Shown: one piece after another, positions 37,442 to 46,188 of the stretch
Numbering within the stretch: position 1 is the stretch's first letter
Layout of the letters: every line of letters begins with the position of its first letter
Assembly: GCF_900104135.1 (NCBI RefSeq)
Contig: NZ_FNIV01000012.1
Span: 33,535 to 97,534, forward strand
Origin: Halomonas shengliensis
GTDB taxonomy: Bacteria > Pseudomonadota > Gammaproteobacteria > Pseudomonadales > Halomonadaceae
DNA length: 64,000 nt
Direction: 5' to 3'
Notes under the pieces: model-generated
Told to the model about the DNA's origin: nothing
What the model saw: only the letters and a program-made list of their open reading frames with translations
The model's database searches: none
Translations under genes and position numbers: made by a program

Positions 37442-38533
37442 TCAGTCGCCGATCTTCAGCACCGGCTTGACGGTGGTACCGCTCTTCGAGTCCTCGAAGG
37501 CCTGGTTGATCTGCTCCGGCGCATAGAACTTCACCAGCCTGTCGAAGGGGAAGCGCCCCGCCTTGAAGTAGGCCACCAGCTGCGGGATGAAGACCCGTGG
37601 CACGGAGTCGCCCTCGATCACCCCGATCATCGACTTGCCCTCGGCCATCAGGTCGTGGTGCACGTCCAGGGTCACCTCGGGGGTGACGCCGACGATGGCC
37701 GAGACACCCAGCGGCTTGAGCGCGTTCAGCGACTGGCGCACCACGGCCGGCACCCCGGTGGTCTCCACGGCGTACTCGCTGCCGCCGCCGGTGATCTCGC
37801 GGACCCGCTCGACGGTCTCCTCCCGCTGGCCATTGATCGTCCGGGTCGCCCCCAGTTCCAGGGCCAGCTCGAGGCGGCTGTCGTGGACGTCCACCGCGAT
37901 GATCTCGCGGCAGCCGGCGATGCGCGCCGCCATGATGGCGGAGAGCCCCACCGCCCCACAGCCGAAGACCACCAGGCTCGTGCCGAACTCGGGCCTGAGG
38001 CGGTTGAGCACGGTGCCGGCACCTGTCTGGATGCCGCAGCCCAGCGGGCCGAGCAGCGCCAGGTCCACCTCGGGGTCCACCTTCACCGCATTGCGGGCGC
38101 TGACCACGGCGTGGCTGGCGAACGAGGACTGGCCGAAGAAGGTCGCCAGGTCCTCGCCGTCACGGGCCAGGCGGTAGCCGCCGTCGTCCATGGCACCGCC
38201 GAAGTTGAGCTCGTTGAAGGTATCGCAGACGGTGGGGTGCCCGGTCAGGCAATGGCCACAGCCGCCACAATGGGCGAACGACAGCACCACGTGGTCCCCC
38301 ACCGCGAGCCCGCCCACCCCCTCGCCGAGGGCCTCCACCACGCCGGCGCCCTCGTGGCCCAGCACGATGGGGAAGGGCGCGATGCCCAGGTCCCTGGCCA
38401 CGGCGTCGGTATGGCACACCCCTGTGGCCACGATGCGCACGCGGATCTCGCCTAGGGCGGGCTCGGCCAGCTCGACCGCTTGCCACTCGAAGTCGCTGCC
38501 CTGCTCGGCAGTGACTGCCGCTTGAATCTGCAT
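37442..38533 (-). CDS. Zinc-dependent aryl (benzyl-type) alcohol dehydrogenase
   Basis: 363-residue medium-chain alcohol dehydrogenase. Catalytic zinc ligands C40 (TGVCHTD) and H60-E61 (LGHEGAG), structural zinc cysteines C89, C92, C95 and C103, and NAD motif FGCGAVGLSAIMAARIAGC. Closest in layout to benzyl alcohol dehydrogenase XylB and the AreB/TerPD group. Last gene of the p-cresol operon, so it probably oxidises 4-hydroxybenzyl alcohol or related benzyl alcohols to the aldehyde. GAGGAG precedes the ATG at 38533. Confidence 0.9.
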   Translation of the reverse strand: MQIQAAVTAEQGSDFEWQAVELAEPALGEIRVRIVATGVCHTDAVARDLGIAPFPIVLGHEGAGVVEALGEGVGGLAVGDHVVLSFAHCGGCGHCLTGHPTVCDTFNELNFGGAMDDGGYRLARDGEDLATFFGQSSFASHAVVSARNAVKVDPEVDLALLGPLGCGIQTGAGTVLNRLRPEFGTSLVVFGCGAVGLSAIMAARIAGCREIIAVDVHDSRLELALELGATRTINGQREETVERVREITGGGSEYAVETTGVPAVVRQSLNALKPLGVSAIVGVTPEVTLDVHHDLMAEGKSMIGVIEGDSVPRVFIPQLVAYFKAGRFPFDRLVKFYAPEQINQAFEDSKSGTTVKPVLKIGD

Positions 38534-38636
38534 GGTGTCTCTCCTCAATCGAAGGCCCCGCCCGGCCGGCGGCCGAACGGGGTCGTTAGCGCTCCGGCGA
38601 TGCCCCGGCCGCCACCTGGGTGGCCGCCGGGAGGGC

Positions 38637-39545
38637 TCACAGGAACTTGGTGAGCTGCAGGCGGATGGCGTCGCCCTCGCTCTCCAGGCCCTTGAGGCCA
38701 CCGCCCTCGGCATCGTACTCGTGGTAGGCGGCCCCCTTGAGCATCACCCCGGCCGAGGGCCAGAGGTAGCCCGCCTCGACGCCGATGGCATGGCGCTCGG
38801 CCTTGGCGGTGGTCGCAGCACCCTCGTCGGCCTCCAGCTGCCAGGCGTCGTAGCCCACCAGGCCGAGTTCGAGGCCGTTCTCCAGGCGATGACCGATGCC
38901 CCACTCCACCAGCCAACTGTCCCCGGGGGTGATGCCGGTGTCGTCCTGCTCGGTCTTGACCTCGTAGCGCGACAGCGCCGAGACGTTCCAGGTCTTCTTG
39001 GCATCTAGGTGCCACATGCCGCCCAGGGTGAGCATGGTGGTGCCGTACCCCTTGCCCGCCGAGGCCGGGTTGTCGGCGTCGAAGTCGGCGGTGTCGAACC
39101 AGTGACCGGCGGCGAAGGTGGCGTCCCACTGCTCGCCGTGCCAGCCCAGGATCACCGGGCCGACGAACACATCGCCGACCCCGTAGTCGTCGAAGCTCCG
39201 GCCGGCGACATCGAGGTCGAGCTCGACATCGAGCATCGGGATGATGGTCTCGACACCATAGTCGGCCCCGAGGAACGTCTTGCCGGTCATCCAGATGAAG
39301 CGATGCGCCAGGGCATTGACCGAGCCGCTGTTGCTGCCTGGCGCGGCATCACCCTTGGCATCACGGAAGCTGTCGATGTCGTAGCGCATCAGGTAGGCGC
39401 GGTAGTAGAGGCCCGCGGGCGGCGCGGCGGCGGCGCTCAGCCCCTCGATGCCCGGCACGTAGTGACCGTTGACGGCGAGTGCCGGCGTGGCGGCGAGGGT
39501 GGTGCCCAGCAGGGCCGCCAGCCGGAAGCTGTGTTGCAGTGTCAT
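38637..39545 (-). CDS. Outer-membrane channel of the MetA-pathway/phenol degradation family
   Basis: 302 residues with a signal peptide (LAALLGTTLAATPALA) and alternating beta-strand pattern ending in a terminal aromatic/leucine (RLQLTKFL). The motifs NGHYVPGIEGLSAAAAPPAGLYYRAYLMRYD and DYGVGDVFVGPVILGWHGEQWDATFAAGHWFDTADFD are those of the Phenol_MetA_deg (SphA-like) family found in operons for aromatic degradation. It probably lets p-cresol or its products cross the outer membrane. The start at 39545 is set by the signal peptide. Confidence 0.88.
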   Translation of the reverse strand: MTLQHSFRLAALLGTTLAATPALAVNGHYVPGIEGLSAAAAPPAGLYYRAYLMRYDIDSFRDAKGDAAPGSNSGSVNALAHRFIWMTGKTFLGADYGVETIIPMLDVELDLDVAGRSFDDYGVGDVFVGPVILGWHGEQWDATFAAGHWFDTADFDADNPASAGKGYGTTMLTLGGMWHLDAKKTWNVSALSRYEVKTEQDDTGITPGDSWLVEWGIGHRLENGLELGLVGYDAWQLEADEGAATTAKAERHAIGVEAGYLWPSAGVMLKGAAYHEYDAEGGGLKGLESEGDAIRLQLTKFL

Positions 39546-39619
39546 GGCGTCTTGTCTCTGTTGTTGGCATGGCCCACCGCCCGCGCGATGCGGGCGGCAG
39601 GCGTGACGTGGGGTTCGAC

Positions 39620-41086
39620 TCAGAAGGGGTAGCCGCGCGGCGTGTGCTGCACGCTGATCCACTGGTCGGTGGTGAACTCCTCGATGGCCCAGTCGCCGTT
39701 GAAGCGGCCGAGGCCGGAGTTCTTCTCGCCGCCGAAGGGCACGTGGGCCTCGTCGTTGACCGGCATGTCGTTCACATGGGTCATGCCCGCCTTGATGCCC
39801 TGGGCGAAGCGTGCCCCGCGGGCCAGGTCGGCGGTGAACACCGCGCTGGAGAGGCCATACTCGCTCGAGTTGGCGAGCTCCAGGGCATGCGCCTCGTCAC
39901 GCGCCTTCTGGATGCCCACCAGCGGTCCGAAGATCTCCTCGCGGCTGATCTCCATCTCCGGGGTGACATCGCCGAACACATGGGGCGGCACCAGCTGGCC
40001 ATCGATCTCGCCATCGAGCAGCACGGTGGCACCCTCCTGCCGGGCGGTGGCGATCTTGGCCTCGAGCCCCTCGCGCTGCTTGGCGTTGATGATCGGCCCG
40101 ACCACGGTGGCCATGTCGTCCGGGTCGCCGACCTGGAGGCCCTTGACCTTGGCAACGAAGCGCTCGACGAAGGCGTCGTAGCGCGAGGCATCGACGATGA
40201 TGCGGTTGATCGCCATGCAGATCTGCCCCTGGTGCAGGAACTTGCCCATGGCCGCGGCGTTCACCGCCTGGTCGATATCGGCATCGTCGAGCACCACGAA
40301 GGGGCTGTTGCCGCCCAGCTCCAGCGCCACCTTCTTGATATGCTCGCCACCGCTGCAGATGCCGCCGATGCGGCGCCCCACCGGGGTCGAGCCGGTGAAG
40401 GAGATCATGCGGGGCACGCGATGCTCGACGAAGGCATCGCCGATCTCGCTGCCGGCGCCCACCACCACGCTGAGCAGTCCGCTGGGCAGGCCGGCCTCCT
40501 CGAAGATCCTGGCCAGCAGCAGGCCGCCGGTGACCGGGGTGTCGCTGGCCGGCTTGACCACCACGGCGTTGCCCAGCGCCAGCGCCGGGGCGATGGAGCG
40601 CTGCGAGAGGTGCAGCGGGAAGTTCCAGGGGCTGATCACCCCCACCACGCCCAGCGGCTTGCGGTAGACGCGGTTCTCCTTGCCCGGCACGTTGGAGGCC
40701 AGGGTCATGCCATGCACCCGGCCCGGCATGCTGGCGGCCTCCTGGGTGATGCCGCGCGCCGCGCCCCACTCGACGTTGGCCTTGAGCCGGGTGCTGCCCG
40801 ACTCGCGGATCAGCCAGCCGATGATCTCCTCCTTGCGGGCATCGAAGATCTCCACCACCCGCTGCAGCAGGGCGCTGCGCTCGGCGGGCGGGGTCGCCGC
40901 CCACTCGGCCTGGGCCTGCTCGGCCGCCAGGAAGGCGGCATCGAGGTCGCCGCGATCCGCCAGGCGGATATCGAGCAGCTCACCGCCGTCATAGGGGTTG
41001 GTCACCGTGGTACGGCGCTCGCTTGCCCCCTCGCGCCACTCGCCGGCGATGGGCTGCAGATGGAAATCGCGGTATGCAGTCGTCAT
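39620..41086 (-). CDS. pchA: Aromatic aldehyde dehydrogenase (4-hydroxybenzaldehyde dehydrogenase)
   Basis: 488-residue NAD-dependent aldehyde dehydrogenase with catalytic C290 (GQIC), general base E256 (ALELGGNSP), [10 protein letters not shown] and [11 protein letters not shown]. The [21 protein letters not shown] pattern and the length resemble benzaldehyde and vanillin dehydrogenases. Directly downstream of the p-cresol methylhydroxylase flavoprotein gene, so the substrate is most likely 4-hydroxybenzaldehyde, giving 4-hydroxybenzoate. AGGAGAG precedes the ATG. Confidence 0.92.
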   Translation of the reverse strand: MTTAYRDFHLQPIAGEWREGASERRTTVTNPYDGGELLDIRLADRGDLDAAFLAAEQAQAEWAATPPAERSALLQRVVEIFDARKEEIIGWLIRESGSTRLKANVEWGAARGITQEAASMPGRVHGMTLASNVPGKENRVYRKPLGVVGVISPWNFPLHLSQRSIAPALALGNAVVVKPASDTPVTGGLLLARIFEEAGLPSGLLSVVVGAGSEIGDAFVEHRVPRMISFTGSTPVGRRIGGICSGGEHIKKVALELGGNSPFVVLDDADIDQAVNAAAMGKFLHQGQICMAINRIIVDASRYDAFVERFVAKVKGLQVGDPDDMATVVGPIINAKQREGLEAKIATARQEGATVLLDGEIDGQLVPPHVFGDVTPEMEISREEIFGPLVGIQKARDEAHALELANSSEYGLSSAVFTADLARGARFAQGIKAGMTHVNDMPVNDEAHVPFGGEKNSGLGRFNGDWAIEEFTTDQWISVQHTPRGYPF

Positions 41087-41115
41087 GGGTCACTCTCCTG
41101 TGGGACGTTCGCGAG

Positions 41116-42666
41116 TCACTGGCGAATGCCGGACTTGCCGGGTGACAGGATGCCATTGGGGTCCAGGGCGTTCTTCAGCGTCTTGTGCACCTCGCGCAGC
41201 GGCTCGCCGAAGGTGCCGGCGACCTGCTCCATGAACTCGGTGTTGGTGCGATAGAGGCCGTAGCCACGCTTGGCGAACTCGTCGATCAGCTCAGCGAAGC
41301 AGTCATGGGCACGCTGGGTCTCTTCCGGGTCCTGGCGGTTGTAAAGCAGGTCGATGACGTGGTGCATGTCGCGCCAGCCGACGATGTACTCGGCCACGTA
41401 GTCGAAGCCGTACTTGCCGAGGATCTGCTGGGCCAGCTCGGTCTGGTCCTTGGTCTCGCTGCCCTTGGCCTGGGAGACCGGGGCGAACCACATGGAGCCG
41501 CCGCCCCCGCGCCAGTTGTAGAGGCCGAACTCCTGCAGGTTCATGTCGCCCTTCATCAGCGCCGAGCGATACTCGAAACCGCCGCCGCGCTGCTCGGCTT
41601 CCTCGCCGTACATGATCTTCGCCTTGCCGCTGGCGCCGAAGGCCTGCTCGACGATCTTCCAGTTGACCTCGATCTGCTCCGGGGTGCCGTAGAGGGCCGC
41701 ATAGACGTTCCACTCGCCGATGCCCTCGTCGGCCTTGATGCGCTCGATGGCCTCCCGCGGGATGGAGTCGCTGCCGTCGTAGTAGTCCTTGCGTACCACG
41801 TGGGTGCCGGCGTCCCACAGGGTATGCACGATCACCACGGCGTTGGGGATGATCTGGGCGATGCGCAGCGGGCGCAGCACATCGACGATCTCCTCGATGT
41901 CCTCGGGATCCTGGTACTGGATGATGAAGGGGCGATAGGCCGGCGGCTCCGGCATCAGCCACAGCCCCATCTTGGTGACGATGCCGTAGTTGGACTGGGT
42001 GAAGAGGCCGTCGATGTAGGGGCCATAGCCCCACTTGAAGACCTGCCAGGAGCTGGAGTTCTCAATACCGCCCATGCCGGTGCGCACCACCTCGCCGTTG
42101 GCCAGCACCACCTCCATGCCGCACTGGAACATGAAGTGCTCGCCATAGGGGGTGTAGCCGACGCCACGGTCCAGGGTGTTGCCCACCGGCCCGGCGATGG
42201 CCGAGGGCGCCGGCGGGTCGAGCCACAGCTTGTAGCCCTTCTCCTGGATGTGGTCGTAGAGCTGCTGGTAGGTCACGCCGGGCTCGAGCAGCGCCGTGCA
42301 GACATCGGGGTCGACGTCGAGGATGCGGTTCATGCGGTGCATGTCGAGCATCACCTGGCCGGTCTCCCCCGGGGCGGCGGAGCCATAGCCCAGGTTCTTG
42401 CCGGTGGAGATGGTCCAGATCGGCACCTTGTATTCGTTGCAGGTGCGCACGATGCCCTGCACCTGCTCGGTGGTGGTGGGCAGCAGGGCCGCGGAGGGAA
42501 TGTAGTCGGCGTCGTCACCGGCCATCATGATCTTGGTGTAGGGCGCGAGCTGGTCGCTCTCGGTCAGGACGCCGTCGGCGCCGAGGATCTCGCGGAAGCG
42601 GGCCAGGGCGGCATCGAAGTCCGCCTCGCTGACGCCCTTGGGAAGAATGCGCGGTGTGGTGCTCAT
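41116..42666 (-). CDS. pchF: p-Cresol methylhydroxylase (4-cresol dehydrogenase), flavoprotein subunit
   Basis: 516 residues (P. putida PchF about 521) of the vanillyl-alcohol-oxidase family. FAD-binding loop ISTGKNLGYGSAAPGETGQV; C-terminal family pattern with WRGGGGSMWFAPVS, YVAEYIVGWRDMHHVIDLLY, YGLYRTNTEFM and NALDPNGILSPGKSGI. The family member in P. putida carries FAD covalently on a tyrosine and passes electrons to cytochrome PchC. It oxidises p-cresol to 4-hydroxybenzyl alcohol and then the aldehyde. No signal peptide is present (MSTTPRILPKG), although the enzyme is periplasmic in Pseudomonas. Confidence 0.95.
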   Translation of the reverse strand: MSTTPRILPKGVSEADFDAALARFREILGADGVLTESDQLAPYTKIMMAGDDADYIPSAALLPTTTEQVQGIVRTCNEYKVPIWTISTGKNLGYGSAAPGETGQVMLDMHRMNRILDVDPDVCTALLEPGVTYQQLYDHIQEKGYKLWLDPPAPSAIAGPVGNTLDRGVGYTPYGEHFMFQCGMEVVLANGEVVRTGMGGIENSSSWQVFKWGYGPYIDGLFTQSNYGIVTKMGLWLMPEPPAYRPFIIQYQDPEDIEEIVDVLRPLRIAQIIPNAVVIVHTLWDAGTHVVRKDYYDGSDSIPREAIERIKADEGIGEWNVYAALYGTPEQIEVNWKIVEQAFGASGKAKIMYGEEAEQRGGGFEYRSALMKGDMNLQEFGLYNWRGGGGSMWFAPVSQAKGSETKDQTELAQQILGKYGFDYVAEYIVGWRDMHHVIDLLYNRQDPEETQRAHDCFAELIDEFAKRGYGLYRTNTEFMEQVAGTFGEPLREVHKTLKNALDPNGILSPGKSGIRQ

Positions 42667-42697
42667 GGGGGAATCTCTCGCTTGTTGTGTCAGGGGC

Positions 42698-43243
42698 TCA
42701 GAGGCGAACCAGGAAGCTCAGCTCGGTGGCACTCGTGGCCGCGTCCGGCGTGCGCTCGACCTCGCGGACATGACGGCCGACGCCCTCGACCTGTGCCAGG
42801 CGGGCGTACTCGCGACCCAGCGCCGCCTGCCAGCTGCCGGCGGAGACCGCCAGGGGCTCGACCATCGGGCCGCGGTGGCTCAGCAGCCGGTGGCGCCCCG
42901 CCTCATGAAGGCCCAGCGCCAGCACGCGGCCGCGCCCGGCCAGCAGGCTGGTGAGCAGCACCAGGCCCGCTTCGTCGGTGAAGCCGGTGGCCAGGCTGCC
43001 GGCGGGCAGCATGTTCAGGGCCAGCGGGTCGAGGCGCCCCTCGTAGCGCGGCTCCCAGCCCTGCTGGCGCAGCCCCAGGCCCAGCTCGGTGGCCGAACGA
43101 TCCACCCCGTAGAGGCGGATCGGTCCGTGCACCGGCGATGGCGCTAGGCCGCTGTCGGCGGCCCAGGCGGCGCCCAGCGAGAGCGGTGCCGAGGCGCCCA
43201 GCAGCAGGCCGTTCTGCAGCAGCTGTCGACGTGTCAGTTTCAT
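42698..43243 (-). CDS. pchX: PchX-like protein of the p-cresol operon, with twin-arginine signal
   Basis: 181 residues, function unknown. It lies between the cytochrome and flavoprotein subunit genes, the position of pchX in Pseudomonas putida pchACXF. The N terminus KLTRRQLLQNGLLLGASAPL fits the Tat consensus (T-R-R-x-L-L) with a modest hydrophobic stretch ending at AWA-AD. The remainder (about 30-181) is soluble with no cysteines and no recognised motif. GAGGAG precedes the ATG; the cytochrome gene ends 4 bases upstream, so translation is probably coupled. Confidence 0.8.
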   Translation of the reverse strand: MKLTRRQLLQNGLLLGASAPLSLGAAWAADSGLAPSPVHGPIRLYGVDRSATELGLGLRQQGWEPRYEGRLDPLALNMLPAGSLATGFTDEAGLVLLTSLLAGRGRVLALGLHEAGRHRLLSHRGPMVEPLAVSAGSWQAALGREYARLAQVEGVGRHVREVERTPDAATSATELSFLVRL

Positions 43244-43247
43244 AGTC

Positions 43248-43625
43248 TCACTCCTCGCCGCCCTGGGCGGGCGCGTCGTCCAGCTCGCCGCTGACCAGCG
43301 CCTGGATCAGGCCCTCGAGCTCGGCGTCGCTGATCTTGGCCGCACGGAAGGCGGGCATGGCGGCGCGGCCGTGGCGCACCGTGTTGCGGATGTAGTTGCC
43401 GCGCGCCTCCCAGGCCGCCTCGGGGAAGGTGATGGTGATCTCGGGCCCTACCGCCTTGTCCGGGGCGTGGCAGTGCGCGCAGACCTGCCGGTAGACCTCC
43501 GCGGGCTCACGCGCCTCGGGGGTCTCGGCCAGCGCCGTCGTGGAGAGCAGGCTGCCGAGCAGGAGCAGGGCTCCACCTGTCAGAGAGGGGAGGTGCCGGG
43601 ACAGCACCGTTGTTGTGTGTGGCAT
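43248..43625 (-). CDS. pchC: p-Cresol methylhydroxylase, cytochrome c subunit
   Basis: 125 residues: signal peptide (GGALLLLGSLLSTTALA), one heme-c site C49-A-H-C52-H53 and a candidate axial methionine M90 (GRAAMPAF). Short class I cytochrome like PchC, which accepts electrons from PchF in the periplasm. First gene of the pch operon, preceded by a candidate sigma-54 promoter. The ribosome site is weak (GGGTGAT). Confidence 0.93.
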   Translation of the reverse strand: MPHTTTVLSRHLPSLTGGALLLLGSLLSTTALAETPEAREPAEVYRQVCAHCHAPDKAVGPEITITFPEAAWEARGNYIRNTVRHGRAAMPAFRAAKISDAELEGLIQALVSGELDDAPAQGGEE

Positions 43626-43736
43626 GTCAGTATCACCCGTCTGGTCGTCATGGGCTTGTCGTCACAGGGCCGGCCACCACCTATTAGACCTTAGTATAAT
43701 CAATGGGTTAGTGCCGACTCCCTGCCCTGTTCAGCT

Positions 43737-43753
43737 CTCAAGAAGCGTGCCGG
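43737..43753 (-). promoter_or_regulatory. Candidate sigma-54 (-24/-12) promoter of the pch operon
   Basis: On the minus strand CCGGCACGCTTCTTGAG matches the -24/-12 pattern (GGCACG, four bases, TTG), with one change in the -12 GC (GA). It lies 112 bases before pchC, in the orientation of the pch operon and beside a sigma-54-dependent activator gene. Other exact matches were not seen in this intergenic region. Confidence 0.45.
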
Positions 43754-43802
43754 AATCGGAAAAGGCGAGCCATTCAAGGCACTAGGGCAATCGCCACCCT
43801 CT

Positions 43803-43829
43803 TTCGTTCGCATGACGAACTCGCGTTCG
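43803..43829. promoter_or_regulatory. Overlapping inverted repeats, candidate upstream activating sites
   Basis: TTCGT-N7-ACGAA (43803-43819) overlaps CGAAC-N4-GTTCG (43816-43829). They lie 50-90 bases upstream of the candidate sigma-54 promoter and just before the activator gene. An AT-rich stretch (43830-43856) follows. XylR/DmpR-type activators bind such paired palindromes; assignment is by position. Confidence 0.45.
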
Positions 43830-43914
43830 ATAATATCGGTTAACCATTTACTCACCCCATGCGCAAATCATCATGCAGGGCATCGCCTCCCTCCTCAGCA
43901 TGGGTGATATCCTG

Positions 43915-45648
43915 ATGCCGCGCCTTGTTGACGAGCCTTCCATGCCTTCCAGCACTCCCCAATATCCCAGCGCCCGCGACCTGATGGATGCCCTGCGCTT
44001 CCTCCCGGAGGAGGGCCAGGTGTGGCTGGGTGAGCAGCGCATGCTGCTGATGTCGATTCAGGCGTCGGCCTTCTTCCGCAACGAGCTGGTCACCACCCTG
44101 GGGATGGAGCGGGCCCGCGGCGTCTTCATTCGCCTGGGCTACTACTCGGGCCTGCAGGATGCCGAGCTTGGCGAGTCCCTGCGCGGCGAACGGCTGGGGC
44201 TGCGCGACAGCTTCCTGGCCGGCCCCCAGCTGCACGCCCTGCAGGGGCACGTCAAGGCGATCCCCGGAGCGCTCGAGATCGACCTGGAGCATGACCACTT
44301 CTACAGCGAGTTCGTCTGGCAGGGCTCCTTCGAGGTGGAGGTCTGGCGCACCCGCGGCGTGCAGAGCGCGCCGGTGTGCTGGACCCTGCTGGGCTATGCC
44401 TCCGGTTACGCCACCCAGCTGCTGGGGCGCGAGGTGCAGTATCGGGAGGTGGAGTGCCTGGGCTGTGGCGACGCCCACTGCCGGATCATCGGCAGGCTGG
44501 CCGAGGAGTGGCCCGACCATGCGGCCTTCTCCGCCATCCTGCGCGAGGCCCCGCTGATCGATGAGCTCTACGAGCTGCAGGCCAGGGTGGCGACCCTGGA
44601 GGGTGACCTGGCACGCCGCGCCCAGGACGATGACTGGGGTCCCATCGGCAGCGCCCCCGCCTTCCGCGAGATGCTGGCCATGCTGGACAGCGCCGCCGCC
44701 TCCGAGGTGCCGGTGCTGCTGCTCGGCGAGACCGGCACCGGCAAGGAGGTCCTCGCCCGCCGCCTGCATGAGCGCAGCGAGCGCGCCGCGGGGCCCTTCG
44801 TGGCGGTCAACTGCGCCGCCATCCCGCCGGAGCTGATCGAATCGGAGCTGTTCGGTGTCGAGAAGGGGGCCTACACCGGGGCGATCCAGTCGCGCCTGGG
44901 GCGCTTCGAGCGTGCCGACGGGGGCACCCTGTTCCTGGACGAGCTGGCCGAGCTCTCCCCGCGAGCCCAGGCGGCCCTGCTGCGCGCCCTGCAGGAGCAG
45001 CAGATCGAGCGCGTCGGCGGCCAGGGGGTCAAGACGGTGAACGTGCGGCTGGTGGCGGCGACCCACGCCGACCTGGCCCGGCGCGTCGAGGAGGGACGCT
45101 TCCGCCGCGACCTCTTCTTCCGCCTCAACGCCTTCACGCTGCGGGTCCCTCCCCTGCGCGAGCGACACGAGGACATCCCGGCCCTGGCCAGCCACTTCCT
45201 GGCCGGCTGCGAGCACCACTACCGACGCCGCACCCTGGGCTTCTCCGATCAGGCACGCTCGGCCATGCTCCAGTACGCCTGGCCGGGCAACGTCCGGGAG
45301 CTGAAGAACAGCATCGAGCGCGGCGTCATCCTCACCCCCGACCAGAAGCACATCACCGAGCGCGCCCTGTTCGGCGACTACCGGGTACCGACCCTGGAGC
45401 GCGAGCGAGGACAGGGGCTGGATGCCGAGGGACGCCTTGCCGAGAACGAGGAGGGGCACCGGGACGAGCCCTCCCGGGCCCCGGTCCAGGCACTGTTCGA
45501 CGCGGGCATGACCCTGGAGGATATCGAGAAGGAGTTGCTGATCACGGCCCAGGCCGAGTGCCAGGGCAACATCGCCGCCGCCGCACGGCGCCTGGGCATG
45601 ACGCGGCCCGCCTACGCCTATCGGCTGAAGAAGTACGGCCTGCGCTGA
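43915..45648 (+). CDS. XylR/DmpR-type sigma-54-dependent activator of the p-cresol operon
   Basis: 577 residues from the ATG at 43915. Order: XylR_N aromatic-sensing domain (about 15-125, WLGEQRMLLMSIQASAFFRNELV), V4R domain (about 135-200, CWTLLGYASGYA ... CLGCGDAHCRIIG), linker, AAA+ domain with Walker A GETGTGKE and the sigma-54-contacting GAYTGA loop (318-323), and a C-terminal Fis-type helix-turn-helix (IAAAARRLGMTRPAYAYRLKKYG). Aromatic effector binding to the N-terminal domain relieves repression of the ATPase. Divergent from pchC, hence the probable p-cresol sensor. Starts at 43873 or 43942 are also possible. Confidence 0.92.
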   Translation: MPRLVDEPSMPSSTPQYPSARDLMDALRFLPEEGQVWLGEQRMLLMSIQASAFFRNELVTTLGMERARGVFIRLGYYSGLQDAELGESLRGERLGLRDSFLAGPQLHALQGHVKAIPGALEIDLEHDHFYSEFVWQGSFEVEVWRTRGVQSAPVCWTLLGYASGYATQLLGREVQYREVECLGCGDAHCRIIGRLAEEWPDHAAFSAILREAPLIDELYELQARVATLEGDLARRAQDDDWGPIGSAPAFREMLAMLDSAAASEVPVLLLGETGTGKEVLARRLHERSERAAGPFVAVNCAAIPPELIESELFGVEKGAYTGAIQSRLGRFERADGGTLFLDELAELSPRAQAALLRALQEQQIERVGGQGVKTVNVRLVAATHADLARRVEEGRFRRDLFFRLNAFTLRVPPLRERHEDIPALASHFLAGCEHHYRRRTLGFSDQARSAMLQYAWPGNVRELKNSIERGVILTPDQKHITERALFGDYRVPTLERERGQGLDAEGRLAENEEGHRDEPSRAPVQALFDAGMTLEDIEKELLITAQAECQGNIAAAARRLGMTRPAYAYRLKKYGLR

Positions 45649-45649
45649 G

Positions 45650-45674
45650 GGCGGGCGCCAGGGCGGCGCCCGCC
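45650..45674. terminator. Bidirectional hairpin between convergent genes
   Basis: GGCGGGCGCC (45650-45659) and GGCGCCCGCC (45665-45674), a perfect 10-bp stem with a five-base loop. It begins one base after the activator stop and 22 bases past the stop of the convergent NTF2-like gene. No T run. Confidence 0.65.
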
Positions 45675-45695
45675 GGCGTCACGACGCGACTGCGC

Positions 45696-46097
45696 TCAGG
45701 CCGGGGCGGCCCAGGCGGCGCGCGTGCTGTGCACGGCGCTCTTGTGGGTGATCTGCCAGCGGCCATCGAGCTTGATCAGCGCCAGCACGTCGACCCAGGA
45801 GTCGGCCGGGGTCTCGGTGTTGTCGAAGCCCAGCAGCACGCTGGCGACCTCGCCGGCCTGGGTCACCTGGATCACCCGCCCGTGCACCGGCTGGTGGCTG
45901 GCCGCCCAGCGCTCGAAGCGGTCGCTGATCAGGTCTTTGCTGAAGCCGCCCGCGGCGTCCAGCGCCAGGATCCAGGCGTCCTCGTGGAAGGCCTCCTCGA
46001 GCTTGTCCCGACGCCCCTGGAACCCTTCCACGTAGCACTGCACCACCCGCACGATCTCGTCGTGGTCGGGCGTGCGTTCGTCGACGGTGGTGTTCAT
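45696..46097 (-). CDS. NTF2-like (putative lumazine-binding/SnoaL-type) protein
   Basis: 133 residues with the cone-shaped NTF2 fold pattern: DEIVRVVQCYVEGFQGRRDKLEEAFHEDAWIL, SKDLISDRFERWAA, HGRVIQVTQAGEVASVLLGFDN and DVLALIKLDGRWQITHKSAVHS. This group includes ketosteroid-isomerase-like enzymes and small-ligand binders; the function here is unknown. It is the last gene of the pca run, 91 bases after the BKACE gene. GAGAGGAAG precedes the ATG. Confidence 0.82.
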   Translation of the reverse strand: MNTTVDERTPDHDEIVRVVQCYVEGFQGRRDKLEEAFHEDAWILALDAAGGFSKDLISDRFERWAASHQPVHGRVIQVTQAGEVASVLLGFDNTETPADSWVDVLALIKLDGRWQITHKSAVHSTRAAWAAPA

Positions 46098-46188
46098 CGT
46101 CTTCCTCTCCGGGTATCGACATCACATCGCCGCCGCCTGTCGCGAGACGCCGGCGGCGGCGTGGCCTTTCGCTGAAGCGGCGAAGGGA

